64,000 nucleotides of DNA, taken from assembly GCF_001884735.1 (NCBI RefSeq), contig NZ_MJAP01000034.1, positions 496,001 to 560,000 of the forward strand, read 5' to 3'. The position numbers were made by a program, and so were the translations under genes. This document shows positions 46,240 through 54,798 of this stretch, one piece after another. Position 1 is the stretch's first letter. Each line of letters starts with the position of its first letter. Source of the stretch: Natronohydrobacter thiooxidans (GTDB lineage Bacteria > Pseudomonadota > Alphaproteobacteria > Rhodobacterales > Rhodobacteraceae). Under the pieces are notes generated by a model, which made no database searches, was not told the DNA's origin, and saw only the letters and a program-made list of their open reading frames with translations.

Positions 46240-46326
46240 TCTCTCGCGGCGGGCCAGATCGGTCTGGGTTATGGGGGCGTGCCTTTCGTCAGCGGTGCCT
46301 CTCAGCTAACCCCCTGACCGGCAGGG

Positions 46327-47475
46327 TCAATCGCAAATCGCCTCGACGCTCTGGATCGTGGGCAGGTGGCGGGCGATCTCGATCCAGCTTGCGCCTTCGT
46401 CGAAACTGCCGAAGACCGATCCGCTATTGGTGCCGAAATAGATCGCCGGATTCACCCCCTCGTCGCTGGCCATGGCCTGACGCAGCACAGTGAAGAAACA
46501 GAATTCCTGCGGCAGGCCGTTGCGTTGCGCCTGCCATGTCTCGCCGCCGTCAGAGGAATGCCAGACCGCCGCCTTGGCCTCGGGCGGGAAGCGCCCTTCC
46601 ATATCGCCATTCAGCGGAAAGACCCAGAGTTTCTGCGGGTCATGCGGATGGAGCAGGATGGGAAAGCCGAAGGTCGAGGGCAGCCCCTCGGTCACATCCT
46701 CCCAGGAGCGGCCGCCGTCGCGGCTGCGCCAGACCCCGTGATGGTTCTGCTGATAGAGCAGATCGCCCGCCGCCGCCGGGGCGCGGGCAAGGCTGTGCAC
46801 GCAATGGCCGATCTCGCCGCCCGAGGGCGCGGCCGGGTGGTGGTGATGCGCGCAGGCTTCCGCATTCGACAGCCGGTTGCGCCGTTCCCAGCTTGCGCCG
46901 CTATCTTCGGTGGCAAAGACGCCCGAGGCGGAAATACCCACCCAGAGCTTGCCGGGATTGCCGGGTTCCGAGGTGATGGAATGCAGGATCAGCCCTGCCG
47001 CGCCGGGTTGCCAGTCGGGCCGCGAGGGGTGCGCGCCCAACCCCTCGACGCGGGTGAAGCTGGCGCCATCATCGCGGCTTTCCAGGAGATCGGCGGGTTT
47101 GGTGCCGACATAGAGCCGGTCCTCCGCCCGGTGCAGCGACCAGATCTGCGACAGATCCTTGTCGAAGGGCAGATCCGTCTTCTGCCAGCCGATCATGGCG
47201 GCGAATTCGGGATCCTGTGCGGCCCAGTCATCCATCTGCCCCGGCGAGAGCCGGGTGAGGGTCCATGTCTCGCCCCCGTCGGCCGAGTGCCAGACGCCCG
47301 CGCCGAACCATTCGCCGCCGCCCCCGGCCCAGAGCTTGCCCGTGCCCGGCTCGCCGATCACATGGTTGATGGACCAGCCGTCGCAATGCGGGCCGGTGAC
47401 GGTGAAACTGCCAGTCTGCTGCTGGTGCAGCACGAAGGCCCCTTTGGTCGTTCCGATCAGAACCCTGCGCGTCAT
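46327..47475 (-). CDS. BNR/Asp-box repeat protein, sialidase-like propeller
   Basis: A 382-residue protein with no signal peptide. Six Asp-box motifs (S/T-x-D-x-G-x-[ST]-[WF]) occur: SADGGETWT, SRDDGASFT, TEDSGASWE, SRDGGRSWE, SSDGGETWQ and SFDEGASWI. This indicates a beta propeller of the sialidase/Ycf48 type. The catalytic arginine triad of sialidases cannot be identified, so enzymatic activity is not claimed. ATG 47475 follows GGAGGG. A role in a cytoplasmic complex or as a glycoside-related enzyme is open. Confidence 0.85.
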   Translation of the reverse strand: MTRRVLIGTTKGAFVLHQQQTGSFTVTGPHCDGWSINHVIGEPGTGKLWAGGGGEWFGAGVWHSADGGETWTLTRLSPGQMDDWAAQDPEFAAMIGWQKTDLPFDKDLSQIWSLHRAEDRLYVGTKPADLLESRDDGASFTRVEGLGAHPSRPDWQPGAAGLILHSITSEPGNPGKLWVGISASGVFATEDSGASWERRNRLSNAEACAHHHHPAAPSGGEIGHCVHSLARAPAAAGDLLYQQNHHGVWRSRDGGRSWEDVTEGLPSTFGFPILLHPHDPQKLWVFPLNGDMEGRFPPEAKAAVWHSSDGGETWQAQRNGLPQEFCFFTVLRQAMASDEGVNPAIYFGTNSGSVFGSFDEGASWIEIARHLPTIQSVEAICD

Positions 47476-47538
47476 GACACCCTCCTGCTGCTGATGCGGC
47501 AGGATGTCGCACGGCACGGGGCTGCGTCAAGCGGGGTT

Positions 47539-48879
47539 TCAGCGCCCGGCGTAAATCTGCGCGATCCGGTCCACCGCCGCCTCGGGCGAGATTTCTTCGC
47601 TCTCGCCGCTGCGGCGGCTGGTCAGTTCGACCACGCCTTTCTCCAACCCGCGCGGGCCGACGGTGATCCGCCAGGGCAGGCCGATCAGATCCATCGTGGC
47701 GAATTTCGCGCCCGCGCGTTCGGCGCGGTCATCATAGAGCGGCTCCAGCCCCTTGGCCGTCAGCGCCTTGTAGAGCCCCTCGCAGGCCGCATCCGCCGCC
47801 GCGTCGCCCTGTTTGAGGTTCACGATCCCGCAATGGAAGGGGGTTACGCCCTCGGGCCAGATGATGCCGCGCTCGTCATGGCTGGCCTCGATGATCGCCC
47901 CTAAGAGCCGCGAGACGCCGATGCCGTGGCTGCCCATATGCACCGGGGTCCGCTGGCCGTCGGGGCCGACGACGGTTGCGCCCATCGCTTCGGAATATTT
48001 GGTGCCGAAATAGAAGATCTGGCCCACTTCGATGCCGCGCGCCGTGCGGCGGCGGGCTTCGGGCACTTGGGCGGCGAAGGCGGCCGCGTCATGGGTCTCG
48101 TCGGTGCGGGCATAGCGCGAGGTGAATTCTTCGAGCACGGCCTGACATTCGGGCACACTGTCATAATCCACCGCACGGTCGCCGAATTTCAGATCGGTGA
48201 TTGCGCTGTCATAGAAAACCTCCGATTCGCCGGTCTCGGCGAGAACGAGGAATTCATGCGTGTAATCGCCGCCGATCGGGCCGCCATCGGCGCGCATCGG
48301 GATCGCCTGCAGGCCCATGCGCTCATAGCTGCGCAGGTAGCTGACCAGATGGCGGTTATAGGCATGCAGCGCCGCGTCTTTGTCGAGGTCGAAATTATAG
48401 CCATCCTTCATCAGGAATTCGCGGCCCCGCATCACGCCGAAACGGGGGCGGATCTCGTCGCGGAATTTCCACTGGATATGGTAGAGCGTCAGCGGAAGAT
48501 CCTTGTAGCTCGAGACATGGGCGCGGAAAATATCGGTGATCAGCTCTTCATTGGTCGGACCATAGAGCATGTCGCGCCCGTGGCGGTCGGTGATGCGCAG
48601 CATTTCCTGACCGTAATCATCGTAGCGCCCGCTTTCGCGCCACAGATCCGCCGATTGCAGCGTGGGCATGAGCATGGGGATATGACCGGCGCGGATCTGT
48701 TCCTCATGCACGATCTGCTCGATCCGTTTGAGAACCTTGTAGCCCAAGGGCAGCCAGGAATAGATGCCTGCGCTGGCCTGCTTGATCATGCCCGCGCGCA
48801 GCATCAGGCGGTGGCTGACGATCTGGGCCTCGGACGGGGTTTCTTTCAGGACGGGCAGGAAATAGCGGGTCAGGCGCAT
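47539..48879 (-). CDS. proS: Prolyl-tRNA synthetase
   Basis: A class II synthetase charging tRNA-Pro, 446 residues, the short alphaproteobacterial form without the inserted editing domain. Motif 1 region is [20 protein letters not shown], motif 2 is [21 protein letters not shown], and motif 3 is [18 protein letters not shown]. The C-terminal anticodon-binding domain starts near residue 330. ATG 48879 gives the conserved start [10 protein letters not shown] palindromic element lies 79 bases upstream. Confidence 0.97.
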   Translation of the reverse strand: MRLTRYFLPVLKETPSEAQIVSHRLMLRAGMIKQASAGIYSWLPLGYKVLKRIEQIVHEEQIRAGHIPMLMPTLQSADLWRESGRYDDYGQEMLRITDRHGRDMLYGPTNEELITDIFRAHVSSYKDLPLTLYHIQWKFRDEIRPRFGVMRGREFLMKDGYNFDLDKDAALHAYNRHLVSYLRSYERMGLQAIPMRADGGPIGGDYTHEFLVLAETGESEVFYDSAITDLKFGDRAVDYDSVPECQAVLEEFTSRYARTDETHDAAAFAAQVPEARRRTARGIEVGQIFYFGTKYSEAMGATVVGPDGQRTPVHMGSHGIGVSRLLGAIIEASHDERGIIWPEGVTPFHCGIVNLKQGDAAADAACEGLYKALTAKGLEPLYDDRAERAGAKFATMDLIGLPWRITVGPRGLEKGVVELTSRRSGESEEISPEAAVDRIAQIYAGR

Positions 48880-48957
48880 GGATCAGCCTTTGCTTCAGGG
48901 GGCATGTTGCGCATGGGTTTAGGCGAGGTTGCGGGCAGGGGCAAGGTCGCGCGACGG

Positions 48958-48987
48958 GTAGGGTGCGTGCTGGAGCACGCACCTTAC
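48958..48987. repeat. Palindromic element, copy 3
   Basis: The same 30-base sequence as copy 2 (arms GTAGGGTGCGTGCT and AGCACGCACCTTAC, central GG), in the gap between proS and the Bax-inhibitor gene. It is followed by the minus-strand terminator at 49002-49028. Confidence 0.85.
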
Positions 48988-49001
48988 GTCCGGTCCAATG
49001 C

Positions 49002-49028
49002 AAAAGGGCGCACCCATGGCGCGCCCTT
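49002..49028 (-). terminator. Terminator of the Bax-inhibitor gene
   Basis: On the minus strand an eight-pair stem AAGGGCGC/GCGCCCTT with a nine-base loop is followed by TTTTG. It is 25 bases after the Bax-inhibitor stop at 49053. Confidence 0.7.
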
Positions 49029-49052
49029 CGCAAGTCTGGCGGGTTGGCAGGA

Positions 49053-49838
49053 TTACTCTTGCTGGCCCAGGAACATCAGCAGGAACTGGAACATGTTCAG
49101 GAAGCTGATATAGAGCGACAGCGCCCCGTCCACGGCGGCCTTGTCCAGCCAGTCCTGATCGCCCGCTGCGGCATGGGCCACATATTCCGACTTGATCGTC
49201 TGGGTGTAGAAGGCTGTCAGCCCGGCAAAGATCAGGATGCCGATGGCCGAGATCGCGAACATCATTGCAGGGGATTGCAGGAAGATGTTGATGATCATCG
49301 CCACGATCAGGCCGATCACGCCCATGATCAGGAAGGTGCCCATGCCCGACAGGTCTTTCTTCGTGGTGTAGCCATAGAGGCTGAGACCGGCGAAGGCGAT
49401 GGCGGTCACGAGGAAGGTCTGCACGATCGAGACGCTGGTGAACACGAGGAAGATCGAGCTGAGCGACAGGCCGATGGCGGTCGCGAAGACGAAAAAGCCC
49501 AGTTGCACACCGGCGGCCGAGGCCCGGCGCATCAGCGCGCCCCAGCCGAACAGGATGAAGGCGAGAGGTGCGAACATGATGACCCAGCGCAGCGGCGAGA
49601 GATAGATCGTCGCGCCAAACTGGTTCAGCATCGTGCCATTGCCCAGTTGCGCGACAGCCGCGCTCGGATCGGTGGTGGTGGTCAGGCCCGCAATCGCCCA
49701 TGCCGCAGCCGCCGTGATCAGCATGCCGACGGACATGGTGCCATAGACCTTGTTCATATGGGCGCGCAGCCCTGCGTCGATCTGTGCGGCGCGGGTCGTG
49801 CTGATCGTTTGTGCGCGCATGGTGTTGTATTCTGCCAT
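49053..49838 (-). CDS. Bax inhibitor-1 / YccA-family membrane protein
   Basis: A 261-residue membrane protein of the BI-1 (TMBIM) family with seven hydrophobic segments from residue about 25 on. Typical pieces are RAQTISTTRAAQIDAGLRAHM in the N-terminus, FLVTAIAFAGLSLYGYTTKKDL and IYFSFLNMF-like end ALSLYISFLNMFQFLL. Family members act as calcium-leak channels or membrane-protease partners (YccA). ATG 49838 follows GGAGG by seven bases. The longer frame above it is not credible. Confidence 0.92.
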   Translation of the reverse strand: MAEYNTMRAQTISTTRAAQIDAGLRAHMNKVYGTMSVGMLITAAAAWAIAGLTTTTDPSAAVAQLGNGTMLNQFGATIYLSPLRWVIMFAPLAFILFGWGALMRRASAAGVQLGFFVFATAIGLSLSSIFLVFTSVSIVQTFLVTAIAFAGLSLYGYTTKKDLSGMGTFLIMGVIGLIVAMIINIFLQSPAMMFAISAIGILIFAGLTAFYTQTIKSEYVAHAAAGDQDWLDKAAVDGALSLYISFLNMFQFLLMFLGQQE

Positions 49839-49984
49839 GTGGTACCTCCGTGAATGACTGTTCCCCTGCGCGGGCGCGCAGCGACTTGCCGGTAATATCG
49901 TCAAGCTTGCCGGGAGTTTCAAGGATTTCCGGTACGATATGGACCGGAATTGATCGCTTTCCCGTTATCCTGCGGCAGGGTGGC

Positions 49985-50950
49985 TCAGGCGGTCAGGTCG
50001 ATGACCACCTTGCCGGTCGATTTCCGGTCCCGGAGCAGGGCAAAGCCATCCGCGACCCGCTCCAGCGGCAGGACATGGCTGACATGGGGGGCGATCCGGC
50101 CCGCGGCATACCAGCCCATCAGTTCGGCGAGCGATCCGGTCAGGGCGTCGGGTGCGAAATTCAGATAGCCGCCCCAATAGAGCCCGATCACGGTCAGGTT
50201 CTTGACCAGCAGGATATTGGCCGGAAATTGCGGCACTGTGCCACCGGCGAAACCGATGGCAAGGAAGCGCCCTTCGGGGCGCAATGCGCGCAGGGCGGGG
50301 GTGGCGAGCGGCTCGCCGATCGCGTCATAGACCACATCCACCCCGCCAAGGGCCTTGAGTTCCGCGCGCAGGTCGATCCCGTCACTGTCGAGGCAGATGG
50401 CGGCCCCTTTCGCGCGGGCGATGGCCAGTTTTTCGGCACCGCGCGCGACGGCGATCACGCGCGCGCCCATCGCCGCCCCGATCTCGACGGCGGTCAGCCC
50501 GACGCCCCCTGCCGCGCCCAGCACCAGCAGGGTTTCGCCCGGCTGCATCCGCGCGCGATGCGCCAGCGCCAGATGCGAGGTGCCGTAGGCGACCAGAAAC
50601 CCGGCGGCATCGGTGAAGGACATGGTATCGGGCAGGGGCACGCAGCGGCTGGCCGGGCAGGCCACCTGTTCGGCGAGCCCGCCCTGGCCGGTGAAGGCGG
50701 CAACGCGCTCGCCCTTGCGGAACTGTGTCACGCCGTCACCTGTGGCGATGACGGTGCCCGATATCTCCATGCCCAGAACCAAAGGCAGGGGCGGGCGCTC
50801 CTGATACTGGCCGCGCTGCATCAGCAGGTCGGCGAAATTCAGACCGCAGGCGGCGACGGAAATCAGCACCTCGCCCGCTGCGGGCCGGGGGGCGGGTATC
50901 TCGGAGAGCCGGGGGGGAGAATCGATCTCCTGCAAAACGAGGGCGCGCAT
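49985..50950 (-). CDS. NADPH:quinone oxidoreductase-like, MDR superfamily
   Basis: A 321-residue medium-chain dehydrogenase without zinc ligands, of the quinone oxidoreductase/acryloyl-CoA reductase type. LVLGMEISGTVIATG, LVLGAAGGVGLTAVEIGAAMGARVIAVA (nucleotide-binding) and VVYDAIGEP are family motifs. The natural substrate may be an enoyl or quinone compound. ATG 50950 follows AGGACAG. A TTGCA-rich operator-like region lies 80-135 bases upstream. Confidence 0.88.
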   Translation of the reverse strand: MRALVLQEIDSPPRLSEIPAPRPAAGEVLISVAACGLNFADLLMQRGQYQERPPLPLVLGMEISGTVIATGDGVTQFRKGERVAAFTGQGGLAEQVACPASRCVPLPDTMSFTDAAGFLVAYGTSHLALAHRARMQPGETLLVLGAAGGVGLTAVEIGAAMGARVIAVARGAEKLAIARAKGAAICLDSDGIDLRAELKALGGVDVVYDAIGEPLATPALRALRPEGRFLAIGFAGGTVPQFPANILLVKNLTVIGLYWGGYLNFAPDALTGSLAELMGWYAAGRIAPHVSHVLPLERVADGFALLRDRKSTGKVVIDLTA

Positions 50951-51279
50951 GAGCTGTCCTTATTTGATCATGAGGCGAAGGTGCCGCGTGGCGCGGGCGA
51001 GTGCAAGCCCGTCTCGACGCGGGCGATTGCATGATGCAACTTTCAGCCAGAGGTTGTTTGCAAAATGCAATGCAATTTGCAAACATGGCGGTTGTGCCGG
51101 GGCTGGATCGCTATTTCGCGTGCATTTTGGCGTGTTTTCACTACATCTGGAGCCAAGCCGTTTCGTGGCGTGTGCATGATCAGCGTGCTTTGTGACGTCA
51201 GTTTCTTGGGGTGCGGCTTGTTCTGGTTGTAATTTTCCGCGGCAATAGGCTGCGGCACAAGATAAGGCAGGGTAGCACT
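50951..51279. other. Intergenic region between quinone oxidoreductase and XRE regulator
   Basis: A 329-base divergent region, AT-richer than its surroundings, with no gene. It holds the TTGCA palindromes at 51027-51083 and the leader of the XRE gene (with AAGGCAGGG before its GTG). Confidence 0.6.
51027..51083. promoter_or_regulatory. TTGCA-type palindromes, probable operators
   Basis: TTGCAT-G-ATGCAA (51027-51039) is a perfect palindrome. At 51057-51083 two TTTGCAAA half sites lie 11 bases apart with ATGCAATGCAA between, an imperfect 27-base palindrome. TTTGCAAA pairs are known as PccR/RamB-type operators. The divergent genes are the quinone oxidoreductase and the XRE regulator. Confidence 0.5.
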
Positions 51280-51639
51280 GTGAGTCATATTGTAGATACA
51301 CATGTTGGTCAGAAAATCCGTCATCGCCGCTGGCTTGTCGGCATGACCCAACAACAGCTTGCAGACGCGGTAGGCATAAAATTCCAGCAGATCCAGAAAT
51401 ATGAAACCGGGGCAAATCGTGTCTCGGCCTCTCGGCTTTGGGATATTTCGCAGGCGCTTGACGTCATGCCGAGTTACTTTTTCGAAGGGTTGCAGCAGGA
51501 TGATGCTGCTTCGGAGCATGAGGATAATCTGCTGAACCGCAAGGAGACGCTGGAATTGCTGCGCACCTATTACGCGATCCCCGAAGGGCAGCGCAAACGC
51601 CTGTTTGATCTGGCGCGCGCTCTGGGGCAGGCGGCGTAA
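51280..51639 (+). CDS. XRE-family transcriptional regulator
   Basis: A 119-residue protein with one helix-turn-helix (KIRHRRWLVGMTQQQLADAV, then FQQIQKYETGANRVS) and an acidic C-terminal helix segment ending in EGQRKRLFDLARALG. It is of the common alphaproteobacterial single-domain type, presumably a dimeric repressor. GTG 51280 follows AAGGCAGGG; no ATG fits, and an earlier frame start lies in the intergenic region. Divergent from the quinone oxidoreductase; it may bind the TTGCA sites (inference). Confidence 0.88.
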   Translation: MSHIVDTHVGQKIRHRRWLVGMTQQQLADAVGIKFQQIQKYETGANRVSASRLWDISQALDVMPSYFFEGLQQDDAASEHEDNLLNRKETLELLRTYYAIPEGQRKRLFDLARALGQAA

Positions 51640-51690
51640 CCGCACCGCACCAATTCAGGCGCGCTTGCCAAGCAGGGCAAAGCATGGCAA

Positions 51691-51724
51691 CGGCGCGGGG
51701 TCTTCCCCCGCGCCGGAGTTTTTT
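51691..51724 (+). terminator. Intrinsic terminator between XRE gene and hisN-like gene
   Basis: A ten-pair stem CGGCGCGGGG/CCCCGCGCCG with a five-base loop is followed by GAG and six T. The T-run ends only three bases before the ATG of the phosphatase gene, leaving no room for a ribosome binding site downstream of the terminator. Confidence 0.8.
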
Positions 51725-51727
51725 CAG

Positions 51728-52540
51728 ATGGACCGACATTCGATCACCTCGGAAGAGCAGGCCTATTTCCTCGGGCTGATCGAGATGCTGGCCGATCTGG
51801 CGCGTCCCCGGACGCTTGAATGGTTCCGGCACCCGGAACTGAGCGCGGGCAACAAGCGGGCGGACGGGTTTGATCCTGTAACCGAGGCCGACCGGGCCAC
51901 CGAAGCGGCGATCCGCGCCTGTCTGGCCGCGCGCCGTCCGCAGGATGCGGTTCTGGGGGAGGAGCTTGGGCGGGCGACGGGCACATCTGGTCTGACATGG
52001 ATCATCGACCCGATCGACGGCACGCGCGGCTATCTGGCGGGCACGCCTTGCTGGGGGGTGCTGATCGCGCTTGCCGATGCCGAGGGGCCGTTTCTGGGGG
52101 TGATCGACCAGCCCTATATCGGCGAGCGTTTCCTGGGTGGTCCGGGGGTGGCGCGCATGACCGGGCCGCAGGGGGAAAAGCCGCTTGGCACCCGCGCGAC
52201 AGAGAGGCTTGACGCGGCGATCCTGTTCACGACATTCCCCGAAATCGGCACCGGGGCCGAGCGCGCGGCTTTTGAGCGGGTTGCGGCGCGGGCGCGGCTG
52301 ACGCGGTTCGGGATGGATTGCTACGCCTATGCGCTTCTGGCCGCCGGGCATGTCGATCTGGTGATCGAGGCGGGGCTGAACCCCTATGATATCGCCGCAC
52401 CTATTGCCGTGATCGAAGCGGCAGGCGGGATTGTCACCAATTGGCAGGGCGGGCCTGTGGGCGAGAGAGGCCAGGTGATCGCGGCGGCCAATGCGGGGCT
52501 GCATGCACAGGCTTTGGCGGTTCTGAACGCGCAAGGCTGA
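51728..52540 (+). CDS. Inositol-monophosphatase family phosphatase (HisN-like)
   Basis: A 270-residue Mg-dependent phosphatase. Motif A/B pieces are FDPVTEADRATE, LGEELG and WIIDPIDGTRGYL; motif C is GLNPYDIAAPIAVIEAAGG. Rhodobacterial proteins of this type are annotated as histidinol-phosphate phosphatase (HisN), but inositol or CysQ-type substrates are possible. ATG 51728 comes right after the terminator T-run, so translation would be leaderless or the transcript begins upstream by read-through. The palindromic element copy 4 follows 22 bases downstream. Confidence 0.88.
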   Translation: MDRHSITSEEQAYFLGLIEMLADLARPRTLEWFRHPELSAGNKRADGFDPVTEADRATEAAIRACLAARRPQDAVLGEELGRATGTSGLTWIIDPIDGTRGYLAGTPCWGVLIALADAEGPFLGVIDQPYIGERFLGGPGVARMTGPQGEKPLGTRATERLDAAILFTTFPEIGTGAERAAFERVAARARLTRFGMDCYAYALLAAGHVDLVIEAGLNPYDIAAPIAVIEAAGGIVTNWQGGPVGERGQVIAAANAGLHAQALAVLNAQG

Positions 52541-52562
52541 CGCGTTGCACGGGCTGTCCGGG

Positions 52563-52592
52563 GTAGGGTGCGTGCTGCAGCACGCACCTTAC
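52563..52592. repeat. Palindromic element, copy 4
   Basis: Arms GTAGGGTGCGTGCT and AGCACGCACCTTAC with central GC. On the minus strand its end supplies the stop TAA of the following alpha/beta hydrolase (52591-52589). Confidence 0.85.
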
Positions 52593-53356
52593 GGCGCGGG
52601 ATCTTTTCCGTCGGGCTGTTCACTGACCTCGGTGATGGCCTGTGCGATCAGATCCAGACAATCCGGCGTCGAGAAGCGGTGATCGGCGCCTTTCACCAGC
52701 GTCAGGCGCATATCGGGGCAGTCGGCATGGTCCAGCAGGCGCAGCGGCACCGATGTCGCGACCGCCTCATCGCGTGTGCCCTGCACCAGCCGCACGGGGA
52801 AGGGCAGCGAGAGGGCGTCGCGCAGCACAAGCTGGTCGCGCCCGTCCTCGAACAGGCGCCGGGTCAGGATATAGGGGCGGTCGTCATAGCTGTTGGGCAC
52901 TGCGACCCGGCCCTTGGTGGTGATCTCGTGGCGCTGCGCCTCGGTCAGGCCGGGCCACATGCTGTCTTCGGTGAAATCGGGGGCGGCGGCGATGCCCACG
53001 AGCCCGGCCACCCGCTCGGGCATGCGCCGCGCCAGCAAAAGCGCGATCCATCCGCCCATGGAGGAGCCCACAAGGATTTGCGGCCCCTCGGTCAGAAGGG
53101 TCACGGCGTGACAGGCATCCTCGGCCCAGTCGCCGATGCAGCCTTCCTCAAAACGGCCCGCGCTTTCGCCATGCCCGGAATAGTCGAAGCGCAGGAAGGC
53201 GCGGCCCTGACGGCGTGCCCAGTCCTGCAGCCAGACGGCCTTGGTGCCGGACATATCCGACATGAAACCGCCCAGAAACACGATCCCCGGCCCGCTTCCC
53301 GCCATGCGGTGATAGGCGAGGCTGCGCCCCGAAGGTGTTTCAATCCGATCTGCCAT
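52589..53356 (-). CDS. Alpha/beta hydrolase
   Basis: A 255-residue alpha/beta hydrolase. The oxyanion region is GIVFLGGFMSDM, the nucleophile serine is in LVGSSMGGWIALL, the acid is in VRLVQGTRDEAV, and the histidine is in GADHRFSTPD. It resembles Rhodobacterial homologues sometimes called palmitoyl-protein thioesterase-like; the substrate is unknown. ATG 53356 overlaps the preceding MFS gene's end (17 bases). Its stop codon comes from the palindromic element. Confidence 0.88.
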   Translation of the reverse strand: MADRIETPSGRSLAYHRMAGSGPGIVFLGGFMSDMSGTKAVWLQDWARRQGRAFLRFDYSGHGESAGRFEEGCIGDWAEDACHAVTLLTEGPQILVGSSMGGWIALLLARRMPERVAGLVGIAAAPDFTEDSMWPGLTEAQRHEITTKGRVAVPNSYDDRPYILTRRLFEDGRDQLVLRDALSLPFPVRLVQGTRDEAVATSVPLRLLDHADCPDMRLTLVKGADHRFSTPDCLDLIAQAITEVSEQPDGKDPAP

Positions 53357-54653
53357 CGCCCAGTTCCTTCAATCCGTAAGCCGTGACCGCGCCCGCAACG
53401 GCCATCGCGGCAAAAAACGCCAGTGTCGTGGCGGCGCCAGCCAGAGCAGCCAGCGCGCCGAATACCCCGCTTGCGAGCAGGATAATGCCAATGACCGTGT
53501 TGGCAATCGCGGTATAGACCGCGCGCAGCTCGGGGCCAACCATATCGACCAGATAGGTCGCGCGCCCCAGCCGCACGCCCTGATGCGCGATCATCAGGAC
53601 GAAAAGCGCAAGCGGCATGGCCCAGAAGCTGCCCGCAAGCCCGGAAGCTGCGAAAGCCAGTGTGAGCGCCATCGCGACAGCCCCGCTGAGCCCGGTCAGG
53701 ATCAGCACCCGGCGCGAGGACCGGTCGGCAAGCCGCCCCCAGATATAGCTCGATACCAGCGCGGCAAGGCTGGAGGCCAGCACCAGCGCCCCCAGCCCTT
53801 CGAGCGCGGCGCCGCTCTCGCCGGAGGCGAGCACGACCAGATAGGGCGGGGCCAGCGCAGTCGAGGTCAGAAGGCCCCGCGCGAGGATGAAGCGGGCAAG
53901 CTGGCGATCCTCGCGCAGATAGCGCAGATTGGCGAGGGCCTCGGAAAAGCTGGTCTTGTCGCTATCGGTCGCGGTTTTCTCTTCGGTAAGCCCGGCAAAG
54001 ACCGCGCCCGCCATGACCCAGCCCAGCGCGGCCAGAGCCAGTGCGGCGGTCACGATCACCGCGCGATTGTCTGAGAAGACGATAAGCACCAGGGCGAAGG
54101 CGATGACCACCAGTGCAGACCAACTGCCCGCGACGCCGGTCACTGTGCCGCGCTGGCCCTTGTCGATGGTCTTGCCCAGCACGTCCTTATAGGCGACTGA
54201 TGCCACCGAGCGCGACAGCGCCAGCACGGCCAGCCCGGCAAGGATCACCCCGCCCGCAAGCGCGCCCTGCAGGGTGAGGGCGGCAAGGAAGATGATGACC
54301 GCGCCGATCCCCTCGCCAAGGGACGCTGCGGCCCAGGCGTATTTGCGTTGCGGCAGAGCGCGGATGCGGGCGGCGGTGAAAAGCTGCGGCAGGAGCGATC
54401 CGGCCTCGCGCACCGGCACCAAGAGCCCCACCAGTGCCGCAGGGGCGCCAAGATGGGTCATCAGCCAGGACAGGACCAGCTTGGGGTCTGCCAGACCATC
54501 TGCGGATTTCGACAGGCCCAAAGCGATGCTGTGGCGCATGAAATTCTGCGGCTGCGCCTTGCAGGCGGCATCGGGGATATCGCGGCAGGCGCGAGTGTCA
54601 TCCCCGGCGGTCAGAGCCTGATAGGCGCGTGTGACGGTGGTTCGCTGGCGCAA
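53340..54653 (-). CDS. MFS transporter
   Basis: A 437-residue major facilitator. A family-specific cytoplasmic N-terminus (CRDIPDAACKAQPQNFMRHS with two cysteines) precedes about twelve helices and the conserved loop YIWGRLADRSSRRVLI. The substrate is unknown. TTG 54653 is chosen: GGAGAGACAGGC lies directly before it and the following residues match the family N-terminus; the long upstream frame overlaps thrS. Its end overlaps the alpha/beta hydrolase start by 17 bases, so they are coupled. Confidence 0.82.
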   Translation of the reverse strand: MRQRTTVTRAYQALTAGDDTRACRDIPDAACKAQPQNFMRHSIALGLSKSADGLADPKLVLSWLMTHLGAPAALVGLLVPVREAGSLLPQLFTAARIRALPQRKYAWAAASLGEGIGAVIIFLAALTLQGALAGGVILAGLAVLALSRSVASVAYKDVLGKTIDKGQRGTVTGVAGSWSALVVIAFALVLIVFSDNRAVIVTAALALAALGWVMAGAVFAGLTEEKTATDSDKTSFSEALANLRYLREDRQLARFILARGLLTSTALAPPYLVVLASGESGAALEGLGALVLASSLAALVSSYIWGRLADRSSRRVLILTGLSGAVAMALTLAFAASGLAGSFWAMPLALFVLMIAHQGVRLGRATYLVDMVGPELRAVYTAIANTVIGIILLASGVFGALAALAGAATTLAFFAAMAVAGAVTAYGLKELGDGRSD

Positions 54654-54798
54654 GCCTGTCTCTCCTGTCCGCTGGCAACATGGGCACGCTTTTTCAACGC
54701 CCCCGGCTTGACTTTCGTTCCGCGCCCCGCGAATGACTGTGCCCGACATAACCCGCAACCGGGCGTTCCGTGGGCGCCAAAACGACGAGGACCGGCCA

